A stretch of DNA of 64,000 bases from assembly GCF_042186555.1 (NCBI RefSeq), contig NC_133334.1, forward strand, positions 24,633,780-24,697,779, written 5' to 3'. The notes beneath the pieces are model-generated. The model made no database searches and was not told where the DNA came from. It saw only the letters and a program-made list of their open reading frames with translations. Of the stretch, positions 44,863 to 57,262 are shown one piece after another. The stretch's first letter is position 1, and every line of letters starts with the position of its first letter. The stretch is from Aquarana catesbeiana (Eukaryota > Chordata > Amphibia > Anura > Ranidae). The position numbers were made by a program, and so were the translations under genes.

Positions 44863-45860
44863 AGTGGATGTGTAGGGATTATTTATGAAGAATAAGGATG
44901 TCTCTCTGCCTCTTCAATAGACTCAGTTAAGCAGATACCAGACAAACTTGTACTGAAAGGAATTTCCTAAGGTTTAAAAAAATTTTCATTATTATTATTT
45001 TTCTCTATGTAGATTTTTGTTATTTTTGAATATTTGTGTTTTCACACCTATGTTCCTAAATTGTACTATTTCAATACTTTATGATAGTAGATGCACAAGT
45101 AAATGATGTATGTCAAATGAACATGACATGAATGCAATATATATCTGGAATATGAGTATTTATTGTGATTTTCTATTTGTGGTTGATCAGATGCCACATT
45201 TTATCTCCTGAGGAAGCTCCAGTGAGCGAAACATGTTGAGAAAGTGGTATTAACCTCTGTATCACATCCTCAATGAAATTATTGTATTTATTAATTTGAA
45301 ATTGTTTCATGTCCTTTTTAAAGTATTTTTCAAATAATATATATATTTTTTATTAATACTATGTAAACATTTACTTGTCCACTGAACACCTAAAAAATCC
45401 TGAGGCCTAGGGCCTCTAGTCCCTGTTTCTGTTTTCTGTTATTTATTGGGATGTGGTGTTCTTGTTTGATTCCTCCCCTCCATTTTGTTGTTTACTGAAA
45501 GGAAATGTCAGAGGGTGCATATAATAGTGAAGAAAAAGGTCAAAGTGGAAAGGATGGGGTTAATGCTCTTTATGGGGAGGGGTGGTAAAAACAGGCTGCG
45601 GAGCTGCAGTTGTACAGCCACCCTAAAGCAGGGGTGGATCCAGAGTCTAGTCTCGGGAGGGACACTGCCAGAAAATACTTTTTTTGGGGGGCAATTTATC
45701 AGGGAAATGGCTGGTGTTGGCGCTTCAAACATCACGGCACCATGGTTGTTATGGTGTCAGGATGAGTGAAGCGCATTATTTCTATTATTACATTGTAATA
45801 TAAAATGAAAAATAGTTCATCTCACCATAATGCAGAATCAGTGGGAGCCCTGAGCGTGTC
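44863..45860. other. Unassigned region holding a hammerhead-like motif
   Basis: AT-rich with no ORF of interest. A hammerhead-like block lies at 45204-45241. CAGGGGTGGATCCAGAG at about 45630 looks like a hAT-style terminus, but its partner was not found. Confidence 0.4.
45204..45241 (+). ncRNA. Hammerhead-ribozyme-like motif (candidate)
   Basis: Reads TCTC, then CTGAGGA (45208-45214), then A, a short stem GCTC-CAGT-GAGC, GAAA (45228-45231), a two-pair stem III AC-AT-GT, the putative cleavage base T at 45237 and GAGA pairing with TCTC as stem I. This is the order of a type I hammerhead with a minimal stem III. The extra A before stem II departs from the canonical core, so self-cleavage is uncertain. 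Such motifs are reported in Penelope-like elements. Confidence 0.4.
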
Positions 45861-46800
45861 ACTTGCCACCGTCGCCTGTCACCAGGTGCAGATTCTCACC
45901 TGCCAACGTCGCCTGCCACATGTTGCGGATTGTCACTTGCCACGTCGCCTGTCACCAGATGTGGATTGTCACTTGCCACGTCACCTGCCACATGTTGTGG
46001 ATTGTCACTTGCCATGTCGCCTGTCACCAGATGTGGATTGTCACTTGCCACGTCACCTGCCACACATTGTGGATTGTCACTTGCCACATTGCCTGCCACA
46101 CATTGTGGATTGTAACTTGCCACGTCACCTGCCACACATTGAGGATTGTCACTTGCCACGTCACCTGCCACACATTGCGGAATGTCACTTGCCACATCAC
46201 CTGCCACACATTGCGGATTGTCACCTGCCACGTCACCTGCCACACGTTGCGGATTGTCATTTGCTACATCACCTGCCACACATTGTGGATTGTCACTTGC
46301 CACATTGCCTGCCACACATTGTGGATTGTAACTTGCCACGTCACCTGCCACACATTGAGGATTGTCACTTGCCACGTCACCTGCCACACATTGCGGAATG
46401 TCACTTGCCACGTCACCTGCCACACATTGCGGATTGTCACCTGCTACGTCACCTGCCACACATTGCGGATTGTCACTTGCCACGTTGTGGATTGTCACTT
46501 GCCACATTGCCTGCCACACGTTGTGGATTGTCACTTGCCACGTTGCCTGCCACACGTTGCAGATTGCCACTTGCCACGTCGCCTGTCATCAGATGCAGAT
46601 TGTCACTTGCCATGTCACCTGCCACACGTTGTGGATAGTCACTTGCCACGTCGCCTGCCACACATTGCGTATTGTCACTTGCCACGTCGCCTGTCACACG
46701 TTACGGATTGTCACTTGCCACGTCGCCTATCACCAGATGCAGATTGTCACTTGCCATGTCCCCTGCCACACATTGCAGATTGTCACGTCGCAGATTGCCA
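45861..46800. repeat. 36-bp minisatellite
   Basis: About 25 units, consensus around ACATTGCGGATTGTCACTTG then CCACGTCACCTGCC; a single 36-base period with point variants. Because 36 is a multiple of three, several frames on both strands are open for 200-335 codons. These are by-products of the period, not proteins. CpG-containing variants (CACGTCGCC) alternate with TG/CA forms, a sign of deamination. Confidence 0.95.
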
Positions 46801-48011
46801 CTTGCCTGCTACAATTGTCACTTGCTGTGTCACTTTCCTGCTAAGGTGGTCTCTTGCTGTGTCTCTCTAAGGTGGTCTCTTGCTGTGTCCCAGAGTCAGG
46901 CAGCAGATTACCATTCAGGCAGCAGAAAGATGATGGTGAGAGATGATGTCATCTCTCTGCTCCCCCACCCACCGGCTCCCTGATTGGCCAGCCGCCCACT
47001 CACCCGCCGAGCTGCCCAGCTGCTCGCCTGCTCTCTCACCCACCTGCGGAGCCTCCCACCAGCTCACCAACCTAGCCTCCCGGCAGCCCAGCCCGCCCGC
47101 GGAGCCGCCCGCTCTCTCACCCGCGGAGCCTCCCGCCCACTCACCTGCATTCCCGGGGGGGGGCAAAAGGTGTAGGGGGCTGTTCACATACTGTGTCCAT
47201 GATGGTTTGCATTGCAGCTATGGTAAACACAGCATGTTGAGTTGAAAGGCAGTACTGCCCCAATGACGTAATTTATGACAAAACACGTAAGAAGGAGCCG
47301 CATCTGGATTGTGTCCCGGAAGGGTCATTTCATACAGTGCTGCTACTATCTTTTGCAATGTGAGTTTTTTTCTATCTGCTCTTAACAAATATTGATGTGG
47401 AATTTACACTATTTGAAACATTTGGCTCTTCTTTCTTCTTGCATGCTATACAAGGGTGATTTCTATAGGAATTGGCAGATAGTACCCATTGCATCATTTG
47501 GTATCATCGAGCGCTATGTGGATTCTCTGTAAAAAGGGGTCATGGCTCTCCGGTAAGCCCCTTTGTATATGCATGGTGGTGGCGTGGAACCTGGAAGTGA
47601 AGATTTCCTCACTGCTTCTCATTTTTGTGGACTTTGGGGAGATTAAAGTGGTAGTAAACTCTGTTAAACATCTTGTGCCTCCAGGTAGCCTATAATAAAC
47701 TTGCACAGTTAATAATAAACTTGCACAGTTTAGGAGATATTCAGAGTGCATGCGGCCGATGACGCTCTGAAGGTCCGGCTTACAGTAGCCCATGCCGATT
47801 ATTTTTTCGATTAATCGGAAAAAATCATTAAAAAAAAACGTAATATTCCATTTTTTCATTTATTTAAAATAATAATGAAAAAAACACAGGTATACACAGG
47901 TCATATACAGGTATCCTGTCATGATGGGGTTTATAGTACAAGAACCCCCCCCCCCTAGGAACACAATGATGGGGCACTACTATACCCCCTTCCAGGAAAA
48001 CTAATGACGGG
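46801..48011. other. No gene; GC-rich patch and T2-like end
   Basis: 46960-47160 is GC-rich with repeated GAGCCGCCCGC/CCGCCCACTCACC text and no convincing ORF. A T2-like terminus TTAAAGTGGTAGTAAACTC lies at about 47644, with a 19-base direct repeat (AATAAACTTGCACAGTT) near 47692-47728. A C-run lies at 47946-47955. The rest is unassigned. Confidence 0.45.
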
Positions 48012-49419
48012 TAGGGATGAGCCGAACACCCCCCGGTTCGGTTCGCATCCAGAACATGCAAACTGACCTAAAGTTCGCGCAAACTTTCGAACACCGTTAA
48101 AGTCTATGGAACTCGAACGTGAGAAATCAAAAGTGCAAATTTTAAAGGCTAAGATGCAAGTTATTGTCCTAAAAAGGGTTTGGGGACCCGGGTCCTGCCC
48201 CAGGGGACATGTATTAATGCAAAAAAAAGTTTTAAAAACAGACGTTTTTTTCAGGAGCAGTGATTTTAATGATGCTTAAAGTGAAAAAATAAAAGTGAAA
48301 TATTCCTTTAAATATCGTACCTGGGGGGTGTCTATAGTATGCCTGTAAAGTGGCGCGTGTTTCCCGTGTTTAGAACAGTCCCTGCACAAAATGACATTTC
48401 TAAAGAAATAAAAGTAATTTAAAACTGCTTGCGGCTGTAATGTAATGTCGGGTCCCAGCAATATGGATGAAAATTATTGAGAAAAACGGCATGGGTAACC
48501 CCTCAGCCCATTAGGGTCTTGTATTGATATTAAGGGGAACCCTGCACCCAAATTAAAAAAAGAAAAGGTGTGGGCGGTCCCAAGAAAGACAGGGACTGTA
48601 GGTTTGTTCTTAAGTTGAATCTGTTTGTAATTTGGAACAGGTACATTTTGTAAGTGTAGCTCCAGCCAAAAAATCTATTCTTAAGTTTTTTGGGAAACAC
48701 CCCTGTAACATTTGTTTTGCTGTCTGTGCCCCTATTCAAAAGATTTCACCTCACTTTCTGTCCCAATGACAATTGGATTTTGAAAATTTGTTTTTTTTAG
48801 GGAAACTAGGATTGGTGATAAAGCATCAGTGGAGGAGACACCTTTTTATCATATTAACTCTTACAGGAGAGAATTTCCCTTCCTAGGGGTAGATTTCCTC
48901 TCACTTCTGGTTGTCTCCCTCCGTTTGTAAGTAGGAGTTGTTTGTAAGTTGGATGTTTGAAAGTAGGGGCCTTCCCTATATACTCAGCAGAAATTTGGGC
49001 CTTAGGTGTTGGTGGTAACAGAACACTGTAAGCCCTCACAGTTACTCTTGGTGGAACAGGCCCTGCTGTGAAATATTAGATCAAAAATTATAATTACACA
49101 ACCCTGTTGAAAAGGGGCAGAAAAATTGGGCCTTAGGCACTGGTGCTGGTGCCACAACACTGCAACCCCTCACAGATACTCTAGTTGAGCGCAGGAACAA
49201 GCCCTGCTGCAAAATATTACAGCAAAAATTGTAATTACAGCCCCTGTTGAACAGGGGCAGAAAAATTGGGCTTTAGGCACTGGTGGTAGTGCCCAGAACC
49301 AAAAATGTTCTTACAAGCTATCAACATGAACATTGAGGAGGAATAGGATAGCCACTCAGCATAACAGGATGGTCACTCAGCATAGGCAGTCTTCAAGGGA
49401 TCTCACATTCATAAAAAAA

Positions 49420-52400
49420 TTAGTTGGTTACATCAGCATCAGGTGCTTGGTAGCTGGTGATCCAAGACTGATTCATTTTTATGAAGGTGAGGCGATCAAC
49501 CAAGTCGGTGGACAGGCGCACTCTGTGATCGGTTACAAAGCCTCCAGCAGCACTAAATGTGCGTTCCGAAAGAATGCTGGATGCAGGCCAGTAGCTCAAT
49601 TGCATACTGTGCAAGCTCTGGCCAGTGATCCATCCTTAAGACCCACTAACCCAGAGGATTTTCAGTTGGAAAGGTCTCCAAGTCTGATCTTGCCCCTAGG
49701 TATTCCTGCACCATGTAAATCAGACGCTGGCGATGGTTGCTGGAACCGATCAGACCTTGGGGCTGCGGACTAAAAAATTGTCTGAATGCATCTGTCAGAC
49801 GGCCACCTTCTCCACCGCTCCTTCTGTGACTGACCGAAGCCTCAGCAACACGTTGTCCAGGACCAGGAATTTGTAACCTCCCAGGCTCTGGAAATGCAGT
49901 GCACAAACCTTTCTGCAAGGCCCCCCGAAGATGTTTCATCCTCTGCGACGGCTGGATAAGTTCCACAACCTTACCCTTGTAACGTGGATCAAGGAGGGTT
50001 GCCAGCCAGTACTGATCGCTCTCCTTGATACCACGAATCTGAGGGTCCTTTCGCAGGCTTTGCAGGATCAGGGAGGCCATGCAGCGTAGGTTTGCTGAGG
50101 CATTCGGTCCGGAGTCCTCTGGGTCACTAAGGATGACCTGATCAACAGCCACCTCCTCCCAGCCACGTACAAGTCCATGGGTTTCTGGGGACTGTAACTG
50201 ATCCCTTGAAGACTGCTGCTGATGCTGAGTGCTAGGCTCCACCTCCATGCTGACACAATCCTCCTCCTCCTCTTCCTGTGTGATCGGCGGGCCCGCCGGA
50301 ACACTGTCTGGATAAAGGGGGCCTTGAGAGGTAAGGAAGTCCTCCTCTTCCTCCCTCTGTTCTGCTTCAAGTCCCCTGTCCATTATTCCATGCAGCGTGT
50401 GCTCCAACAGGTAGCCAAGAGGGACAGTATCACTGATGCATGCACTGTCACTGCTCACCATCCTCGTGGCCTCCTCAAATGGTGACAGGACAGTGCATAC
50501 ATTCTTGATCATGAACCACTGGTGTGGCGAAAAAAAGCCAAGCTCCCCTGACCCTGTCCTGGTGCCATAGTAGCACAGGTACTCATTGATGGCCCTCTGC
50601 TGTGTGTGCAGCCGCTGCAGCATGGCCAACGTTGAGTTCCATCTGATGGGCATGTCACAGATTAGGCGGTGCTTGGGCAGGTTGTATTCCTTTTGGAGGT
50701 CAGCCAGCCGAGCACTGGCATTATATGACCGGCGGAAATGTACACAGACTTTCCTGGCCTGCCTCAGGAGATCCTGTAAACCCGGGTACCTGCACAAGAA
50801 CCGCTGAACCACCAAATTAAGGACGTGAGCCAAACAGGGAACATGGGTGAATTGTCCCTGTCGGAGGGCGGAGAGGAGGCTGGTGCCATTGTCGCAAACC
50901 ACCATTCCTGCCTGAAGCTGGTGTGGCGTCAACCACCTCTGAGCCTGCCCCTTCAGAGCTGACAGAATCTCTGCCCCAGTGTGGCTCCTGTCCCCTAAGC
51001 ACACCAGCTCAAGCACTGCATGGCATCTTTTTGCCTGAGTGCTTGCATAGCCTCTTGAACGCCTACAGAGCACCGCTGGTTCTGAGGACAAATCTATAGA
51101 GGAAGAGGCCATGGAGAAAGAAGAAGAGGAGGGGTGGAGGAGAGGTGTGTCAGAATCACCACTAGTAGCATTTTGGAGGCGTGGTGGCGGAACAAGCTCC
51201 AACAATACTGCACCCTGTCCTGCATCCTTCCCAGCTGCCAGCAGGGTCACCCAGTGCGCCGTGAAAGATAGGTAACGTCCCTGTCCATGCCTGCTGGACC
51301 ATGAGTCAGCGGTAATATGCACCTTACCGCTGACCGCCCTGTCCAGCGAGGCCAAGACATTGCCTTCCACATGCCGGTAGAGAGCCGGAATCGCCTTCCG
51401 TAAAAAAAAGGGGCGTTTTTGGAACCTGCCACTGAGGTACCGCACATTCCACAAATTCACGAAAGGGGGCAGAGTCTACCAGCTGAAAAGGCAGCAGTTG
51501 GAGTGCTAGCAATTTAGCCAAGCTAGCATTCAACCGCTGGGCATGTGGATGGCTGGGAACGAATTTCTTTCACCGGTTTAGCAACTGGGGTAGGGAAATT
51601 TGCCTGCTACAATCGGACGTTGGTGTAGATATAGCAGATTGCCCGCATGTACTTGGCACACCTAATTCTACACCTTCATTCCTCTCAGTGCAGGCTTCTG
51701 AGAGAACTGAAGGTATAGTGGGGTTGGAGATCCCAGCTGATGAGGAGCAAGGAGAGGTCCGCCTTGTTCTTTGGTGTGGGTCTTTTAAGTACGCTTGCCA
51801 ACGGACTGCATGGGAGTTCGACATATGTCTGGTCAAGCATGTGGTGCCCAAGCGGCTGCTGTTTTGGCCACGCTGGATACGCTTCAGACATATGTTGCAA
51901 ACAGCAACAGTGCGATCTGCTGCACACGTCTCAAAAAAGGCCCACACCAAAGAACTTTTGGAAAAACGTGCGGAGTCAGCAGCGCCCTGCACATGCGGAG
52001 CTCTGCGGTGTGATGCAGTCGGTTGGCTGCCCTTAAGCTGGCCCCTGGAGGGCATCCTGCCTCATCGGAGATGTGCCTCCTCCTCTCTCCTTTCAGGCAC
52101 CCAGGTAGAGTCAGTGACCTCATCATCCCCTCCCTCCTCGTCACTGGAGCAAACCTGGCAGTATGCTGCAGCTGGGGGAACATGACTGCCAGTTTGTTGT
52201 CCTTCTTGGGCACCCTCTCTCTCTGGGCTCACGTTACTGCCTTCCTCAATCTGGGTACCATCATCGGAGCCTTCAAAACTCTGCGCATCCTCCTGCAGCA
52301 TGTACCCAACACTGTGGTCGAACAGTTCAGGGGACTCCTCAGGGCATGATGGTGGGGCTAGGGAAGGAGTGACTGATGACATTGAGCCGATGGAAGAGGC

Positions 52401-52676
52401 CGCTTTGGCAGCTGCATTGGCAGCCAAAGTACTCTGAGCCTGGGTGACAGAGGATGAGGGGGATGAGGACGGCTTGGTCATCCACTCTACCAACTCTTCT
52501 ACATGTTGTGGCTCAACACGGCCAGCTGCCGAAAAAAAGGGCTACCGTCCCCCACGGCCACGTGCTGAGGACGCACCGTGTCCACGACCAGCAATGTTGG
52601 CTGCAGACACAGAGCCTGCTTACCCTCTTTTAGTGGCCCGTGAGTGTCTTCCTCTCCTTGTTGGCCTTCCAGACAT
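49420..52676 (-). pseudogene. hAT transposase, ZBED-like (copy 2), with nonsense and frameshift mutations
   Basis: Start ATG near 52676 (MSGRP), kept here but lost in copy 1. BED finger CNICLKRIQRG ... TRHMSNSH at about 51890-51800. In-frame TGA stops lie at about 52060 (where copy 1 has an Arg CGA codon) and about 51570. A frameshift near 51415 sits in a homopolymer. The longest piece (51460-49646, 604 codons) contains ITADSWSS, VVCDNGTSLL, CLAHVLNLVV and DMPIRWNST. After a further break, 49614-49420 carries the hAT dimerisation signature (YWPASSILSERTFSAAGGFV), absent from copy 1. The best-preserved of the two, still inactive. Confidence 0.85.
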
Positions 52677-52954
52677 ACTGTATTTGATGTATTTGTAATG
52701 TATTTGAATAGGTACACCAGGAATGGCCTGCAGTGGGATGTAGTTGCACAAAGCTGGGATGTATATATATACTGAATATACTGCAGCTAACTGAATCAAC
52801 GGCCTGCCTGTAGTATATTAGGAAGAGAACAACAGGAACGGTCTGCAGTGAGATCTAGCTAAACTGTATACAGTACTGAATATACTGCAGCTAACTGAAT
52901 GAACTGCCTGCCTGTAGTATATTAGGAACAGAACAACGGGAACGGTCTGCAGTG

Positions 52955-54400
52955 TTGTCAGAGCAGAGCAGACGCACAGACGTGTGTGCTAGAAGCACCG
53001 GCCATCCGGCCATCCAGGATTCTTCCTAGGCTCCCCAGCGGATTCCTAGTAGACTGACCGGGTCCCCCAGCAGCTCCTAGCAACATCCAGGAACGGAAGC
53101 GGGTACCTCTGCCCCCAGTCTCCATCGCGCCGTCCGCTGCCTCCGGATGCCTAGTTCCAGCCCGCCAGCCTCATAGGACAGCCTCCCAGGACACACCACG
53201 GCTCCGGCCAACACTCCGCCCTAGCCAGGCCTGTCGCCTTCCCCCCCGGCCTCCACACCCAATCGGCAGACCCGCACCCCCCCTCCCCACCAGCTGCTGA
53301 CGCGATCGTTTCGCTCCAGGGATCCTTACCTCTGGACAGACTGCGGCTCGGGCCTAGTCCGGCGGCCATCTTGGGACACCCAGAAGCGGCAGCAGCACTC
53401 CCCAGCTACCCGGAGCGCATCCTTGGACTCCACAGAAGGACCCACCGGGACCCGGTTCCCCCCCACCCGCCCAGACCCCTGCCCTCCACTGCTCCTCCAC
53501 AGCAGTTATCAGACCGCGGCTCGGGCCTAGTCCGGCGGCCATCTTGGTACTCCTAGTTCGGTCGTAGCTCCCTACCGGACTCCACAGCAGTACTCTACAG
53601 GGTCCCACCATCTGGTCACCTCGTCCCTAGCTGCTAGACTCGGGGGACAGACAGCGGCTGCGGCCTAGCTCTAGTCCACCTCCTCAGCTCACCCCTCTCT
53701 CTCCGCGGGCAGTGTGCCCTTTTTACCACCTTCGTCACACCGGACCTCACCGCTAGGGCACGGGGTGAGACTGAGAGCTGGACAATCCTCGATTCAGGCC
53801 TTGCACCGGTGTTCATCCTGATCCCCACAGACGCGGCTCAATACCAGTAAGTAGCAGCCTAGGTCAACCCTAGTGCCCTCTCCTTTGGTCCGACCTCTTC
53901 CCCTCTCCCCTCTCTACTCATCACCGACCAACCCAGGTCAGGTAAGTACGCGTGACCCCCTCTAGCAGTTGATCCAGGGACCTTCGGTCCGATCGCCTCC
54001 GGGGGTCAGGAAGGAATTTTTTCCTCTGCTGTAGCAATTGACCAGCTCAGCTAGGGGTGTTTCGCCTTCCTCTGGATCAACAGGAGTGCGGTTAGGCCGC
54101 ATGGTCCCCCCTCCACCACCACTCACAGGTCCATTCGCACCATCATCAACGCCACCCCTGAAGCAGCGGTATTCTTCATACCATCATTTTCTCAGCAACA
54201 GAAGCAGCGGCACCCTTCAGGACCACCATTTCCTCAGCAACCTCACCATCGCTACATCAGTATCATCACCGCATCATCCTACCTTCAGCAATTTTTCTCG
54301 TCATGTGCAACTTCAAGTAATCAGCGGATGCTCTCCACAGGCTAAGAAATACTACCTCAACATTAACAACTCCTGTTTCTAAAATACTACAGAAAGAACA
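52955..54400 (+). promoter_or_regulatory. 5' UTR of the L2-like LINE, with duplicated YY1-like block
   Basis: GC-rich, with a direct repeat of 31 bases (GGCTCGGGCCTAGTCC..., at 53344-53374 and 53517-53547) that ends in GGCGGCCATCTTGG, the reverse complement of a YY1 site. Repeated promoter monomers are known in some LINEs. A 114-codon plus frame at 54038-54382 has no recognisable domain. Confidence 0.45.
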
Positions 54401-57240
54401 ACTACTAAAGACCAACCTACAATCAACCATCAAATATAGGAAGACAACAATTCAACCACAACAATTAGCATGCGCTCTGATCAACACCAGATCTGCAGTC
54501 AAGCACAGACTGGAAGTACACGACTTCATCACCCAAAACAACATAGATTGCCTCTTCATTAAGGAAAGCTGGCTAACACCCGACTGCAATGCCATCCTAA
54601 CCGAATTAGTACCTGAGAACTACAGGATCCTAACGGAGCACAGAACAGGAAAAAAAGGAGGAGGCCTAGCAGTGATCTTCAAATCTCGCACTCACCAAAC
54701 CAACGGTACAGAACTCAGTGCCTTTCATGGAGACACTCACCCTACATCTTCAAACGACACCCCAAGACACTATCCACATACTTCTATGTTACAGACCACC
54801 AGGACTGAAGACCAATCTCCTTACACCTTTCACAGAATTCATGTCAACTCACACCCTGAAAACCAAAAACTTTTTGGCACTTGGAGATTTCAACCTCTGG
54901 GCTAACTCCACCCAAGACCCTATCGCCACTGCCTGCTTTAACCAACTGGAAGAATTAGGTCTTCAGCAACTGATAAATGCTCCTACACATGCTTCAGGAC
55001 ACATTCTGGACCTCATCTTCAAACAAAATATGGACGTCAACATATTCGACAACCTACCGCTACCATGGACGGATCACCACGCTATCAAATTTAAAATCGC
55101 TACCAACACCACCCTCCAAAAATGGAAACAACACGCTGGACAAGATCTCAGAGGAAACTACACGCCGAACTCTTCAAAACCACATTATCAAACAAAATAG
55201 CAATGCCAAACTTAAACCACTCAACTGAACAAACACTCAACTCCTTAAACAAGGCATTACTACAAACAGCGGACTCAGTGGTTCCAAAACGTAGAACACA
55301 CATCCACATAATAAACTCTGGATGGTTTAATGACACTCTTACTTTACAAAAGCAGGAACGCAGAAGAGCTGAAAGAGCCTGGAAAAGAAACTCCACAAAG
55401 GAAAACCACACAAACTACAAAGCACTCACGGAAAAATATCACAAAGCAATCTTCAAATCAAAAAAGGAACATTTCTCAAACACCATCTCAACAGCCTTAA
55501 ACCGCCCTCGGGAACTCTTCAAAATAGTCACCAAGACTATGAACCCTACCTGCTTAGAGCCCCCAGGAAACGAAACCCAAGATTTCTGCAATGAGTTATC
55601 GGATTTTTTTATCGACAAAATCGAAAACATCCGGAAAACAATTCAACAGAAAAAAACATCCAACCTCATTCAACTAAAGTAAAAAGAAAAAATCAATACG
55701 ATCATCACACAAGCACCAAATTTTTCGCTGATCCCAATCACCACTGACACCACCAAAAATATCATCAGAAGCCTCAGAGACAGCGCATCACCAAACGACA
55801 TAATTCCCACAAAACTCCTGAAAGAATGTTCCGACATCTTGGCTCCTACTATAACACACCTCATTAACCAGTCGTTCAAAGAAAGGACTGTTCCAATTGC
55901 CCTCAAACATGGCATTGTCAAACCCCTCCTAAAGAAACCCAACCTCGACCCTAAGGACCCTAACTATCGCAGACCGATAACAAGCCTTAACAGTAGTACA
56001 ACAGCTACAACACCACCTGGACACACACAAACTCCTGGACCCTCTGCAATTAGGCTTCCGCCCAGGCCATGGCACAGAAACGGCACTTCTCAAAATATGG
56101 GACGACGCCCTCGAAGCAGCTGATGATGGAGAGTCATGTCTCCTGGTACTGTTGGACCTCAGTGCAGCGTTCGATACAGTGGACCACAATACTCTACTTA
56201 TCCGCCTCACAGAAGTAGCAGGAGTCACAGATTCAGACCTACAATGGTTTGCATCCTTCTTAGGAAATCACTCTCAGACAGTGAAACTAGGAGCTTTCAC
56301 CTCTGAAACCCTTGCAATCTTTTGTGGAGTCCCTCAAGGTTCACCCTTGTCACCAGTGCTCTTCATATCTACATTTGCCCACTCTTCAAAATCATCAGAA
56401 AATTGGACCTCTGCTTCCACTCATACGCTGATGATACCCAACTCTACTTTCGCATCACCGGAGAAAAAGACCATCATCAGCGACTAGAAAAATGCCTCAC
56501 TTTGATAGACGATTGGATGACCACTAGCTCTCTGAAACTCAACGGATCAAAATCAGAGCTTCTTCTCCTACACGCAAACCAAAATTCCAAAACTAAGACC
56601 CCATGGACACCGCCCACCATCTTTGGACAGACCATCTTTCCAAGCACCAAAGCCAAGAGTCTCGGAGTCATTTTTGACTCAGAAATGTCAATGGATGCAC
56701 AAATAGGATCAGCAGTCAGCGGATCTCACTATCTCCTCCGCCTGCTACTTAGACTCATCCCCTTCATCCCAGGAGAGGACAAAGCAGCAGTAGTTGGAAC
56801 AATCATCAATTCTAGACTCGACTACGCAAACTCACTCTACATAGGACTACCCCAATATCAGCTTGCGCGCTTGCAACACATCCAAAACACGGCGGCAAGA
56901 CTGTTAACAGGAAAAAAACCCTGGGAATCCATCTCCCCTTCCCTGAGGAACCTACATTGGCTAACCGTAAAAAATCGAATCACTTTCAAGACCCTCTGCC
57001 TCACTCACAAATGTATACAAGGAAACGCTCCTCAATACCTATGCGAGAAAATAAAGCGCTACACACCCAATCACAGTCTTCGATCAGCTAACCAAAACCT
57101 CCTCCTTATTCCAAAAACCCGCTACAAAACAAAGGGAGAACGAAGATTCGCAGTCCAAGGACCACGGCTATGGAACGCTCTACCTACTCACATTCGCATG
57201 GAAGAAAACCATCAGGCCTTCAGAAAGAAACTCAAGATAC
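52955..57240 (+). mobile_element. L2-like LINE inside the 104-bp array
   Basis: A non-LTR retrotransposon of the CR1/L2 group (probably L2 clade). The GC-rich 5' UTR spans about 52955-54400 and ORF2 about 54468-57262. The left junction is GTCTGCAGTG/TTGTCAGAGC. On the right, coding sequence runs straight into the array unit (GATACAGTACTCAATATACT) without a 3' UTR or tail. Relative to the unit, about 16 array bases are missing at the junction. Confidence 0.75.
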
Positions 57241-57262
57241 AGTACTCAATATACTGCAGCTA
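54468..57262 (+). pseudogene. L2-like ORF2: endonuclease and reverse transcriptase, broken
   Basis: Endonuclease start ACALINTRSAVKHRLE at about 54470 with CLFIKESWL and GKKGGGLAVIFKS; LGDFNLW near 54880 and WTDHHAIKF near 55070. RT: DLSAAFDTVDHNTLL (motif A) near 56150, GVPQGSPLSPVLF (motif B) near 56328 and YADDTQLYF (catalytic) near 56425. The C-terminal part includes LHWLTVKNRITFKTLCL (about 56955) and RRFAVQGPRLWNALP (about 57145). Frame changes occur near 54720, 55120-55200, 55680 (stop TAA), 55980 and 56400. The last seven codons lie in the array. Recognised as CR1/L2 group by motif wording; clade not proven. Confidence 0.8.

Noticed and set aside
45863..46870. 335-codon and other long frames at 45805-46870
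   Set aside because: They only translate the 36-bp minisatellite; open frames exist in several phases on both strands.
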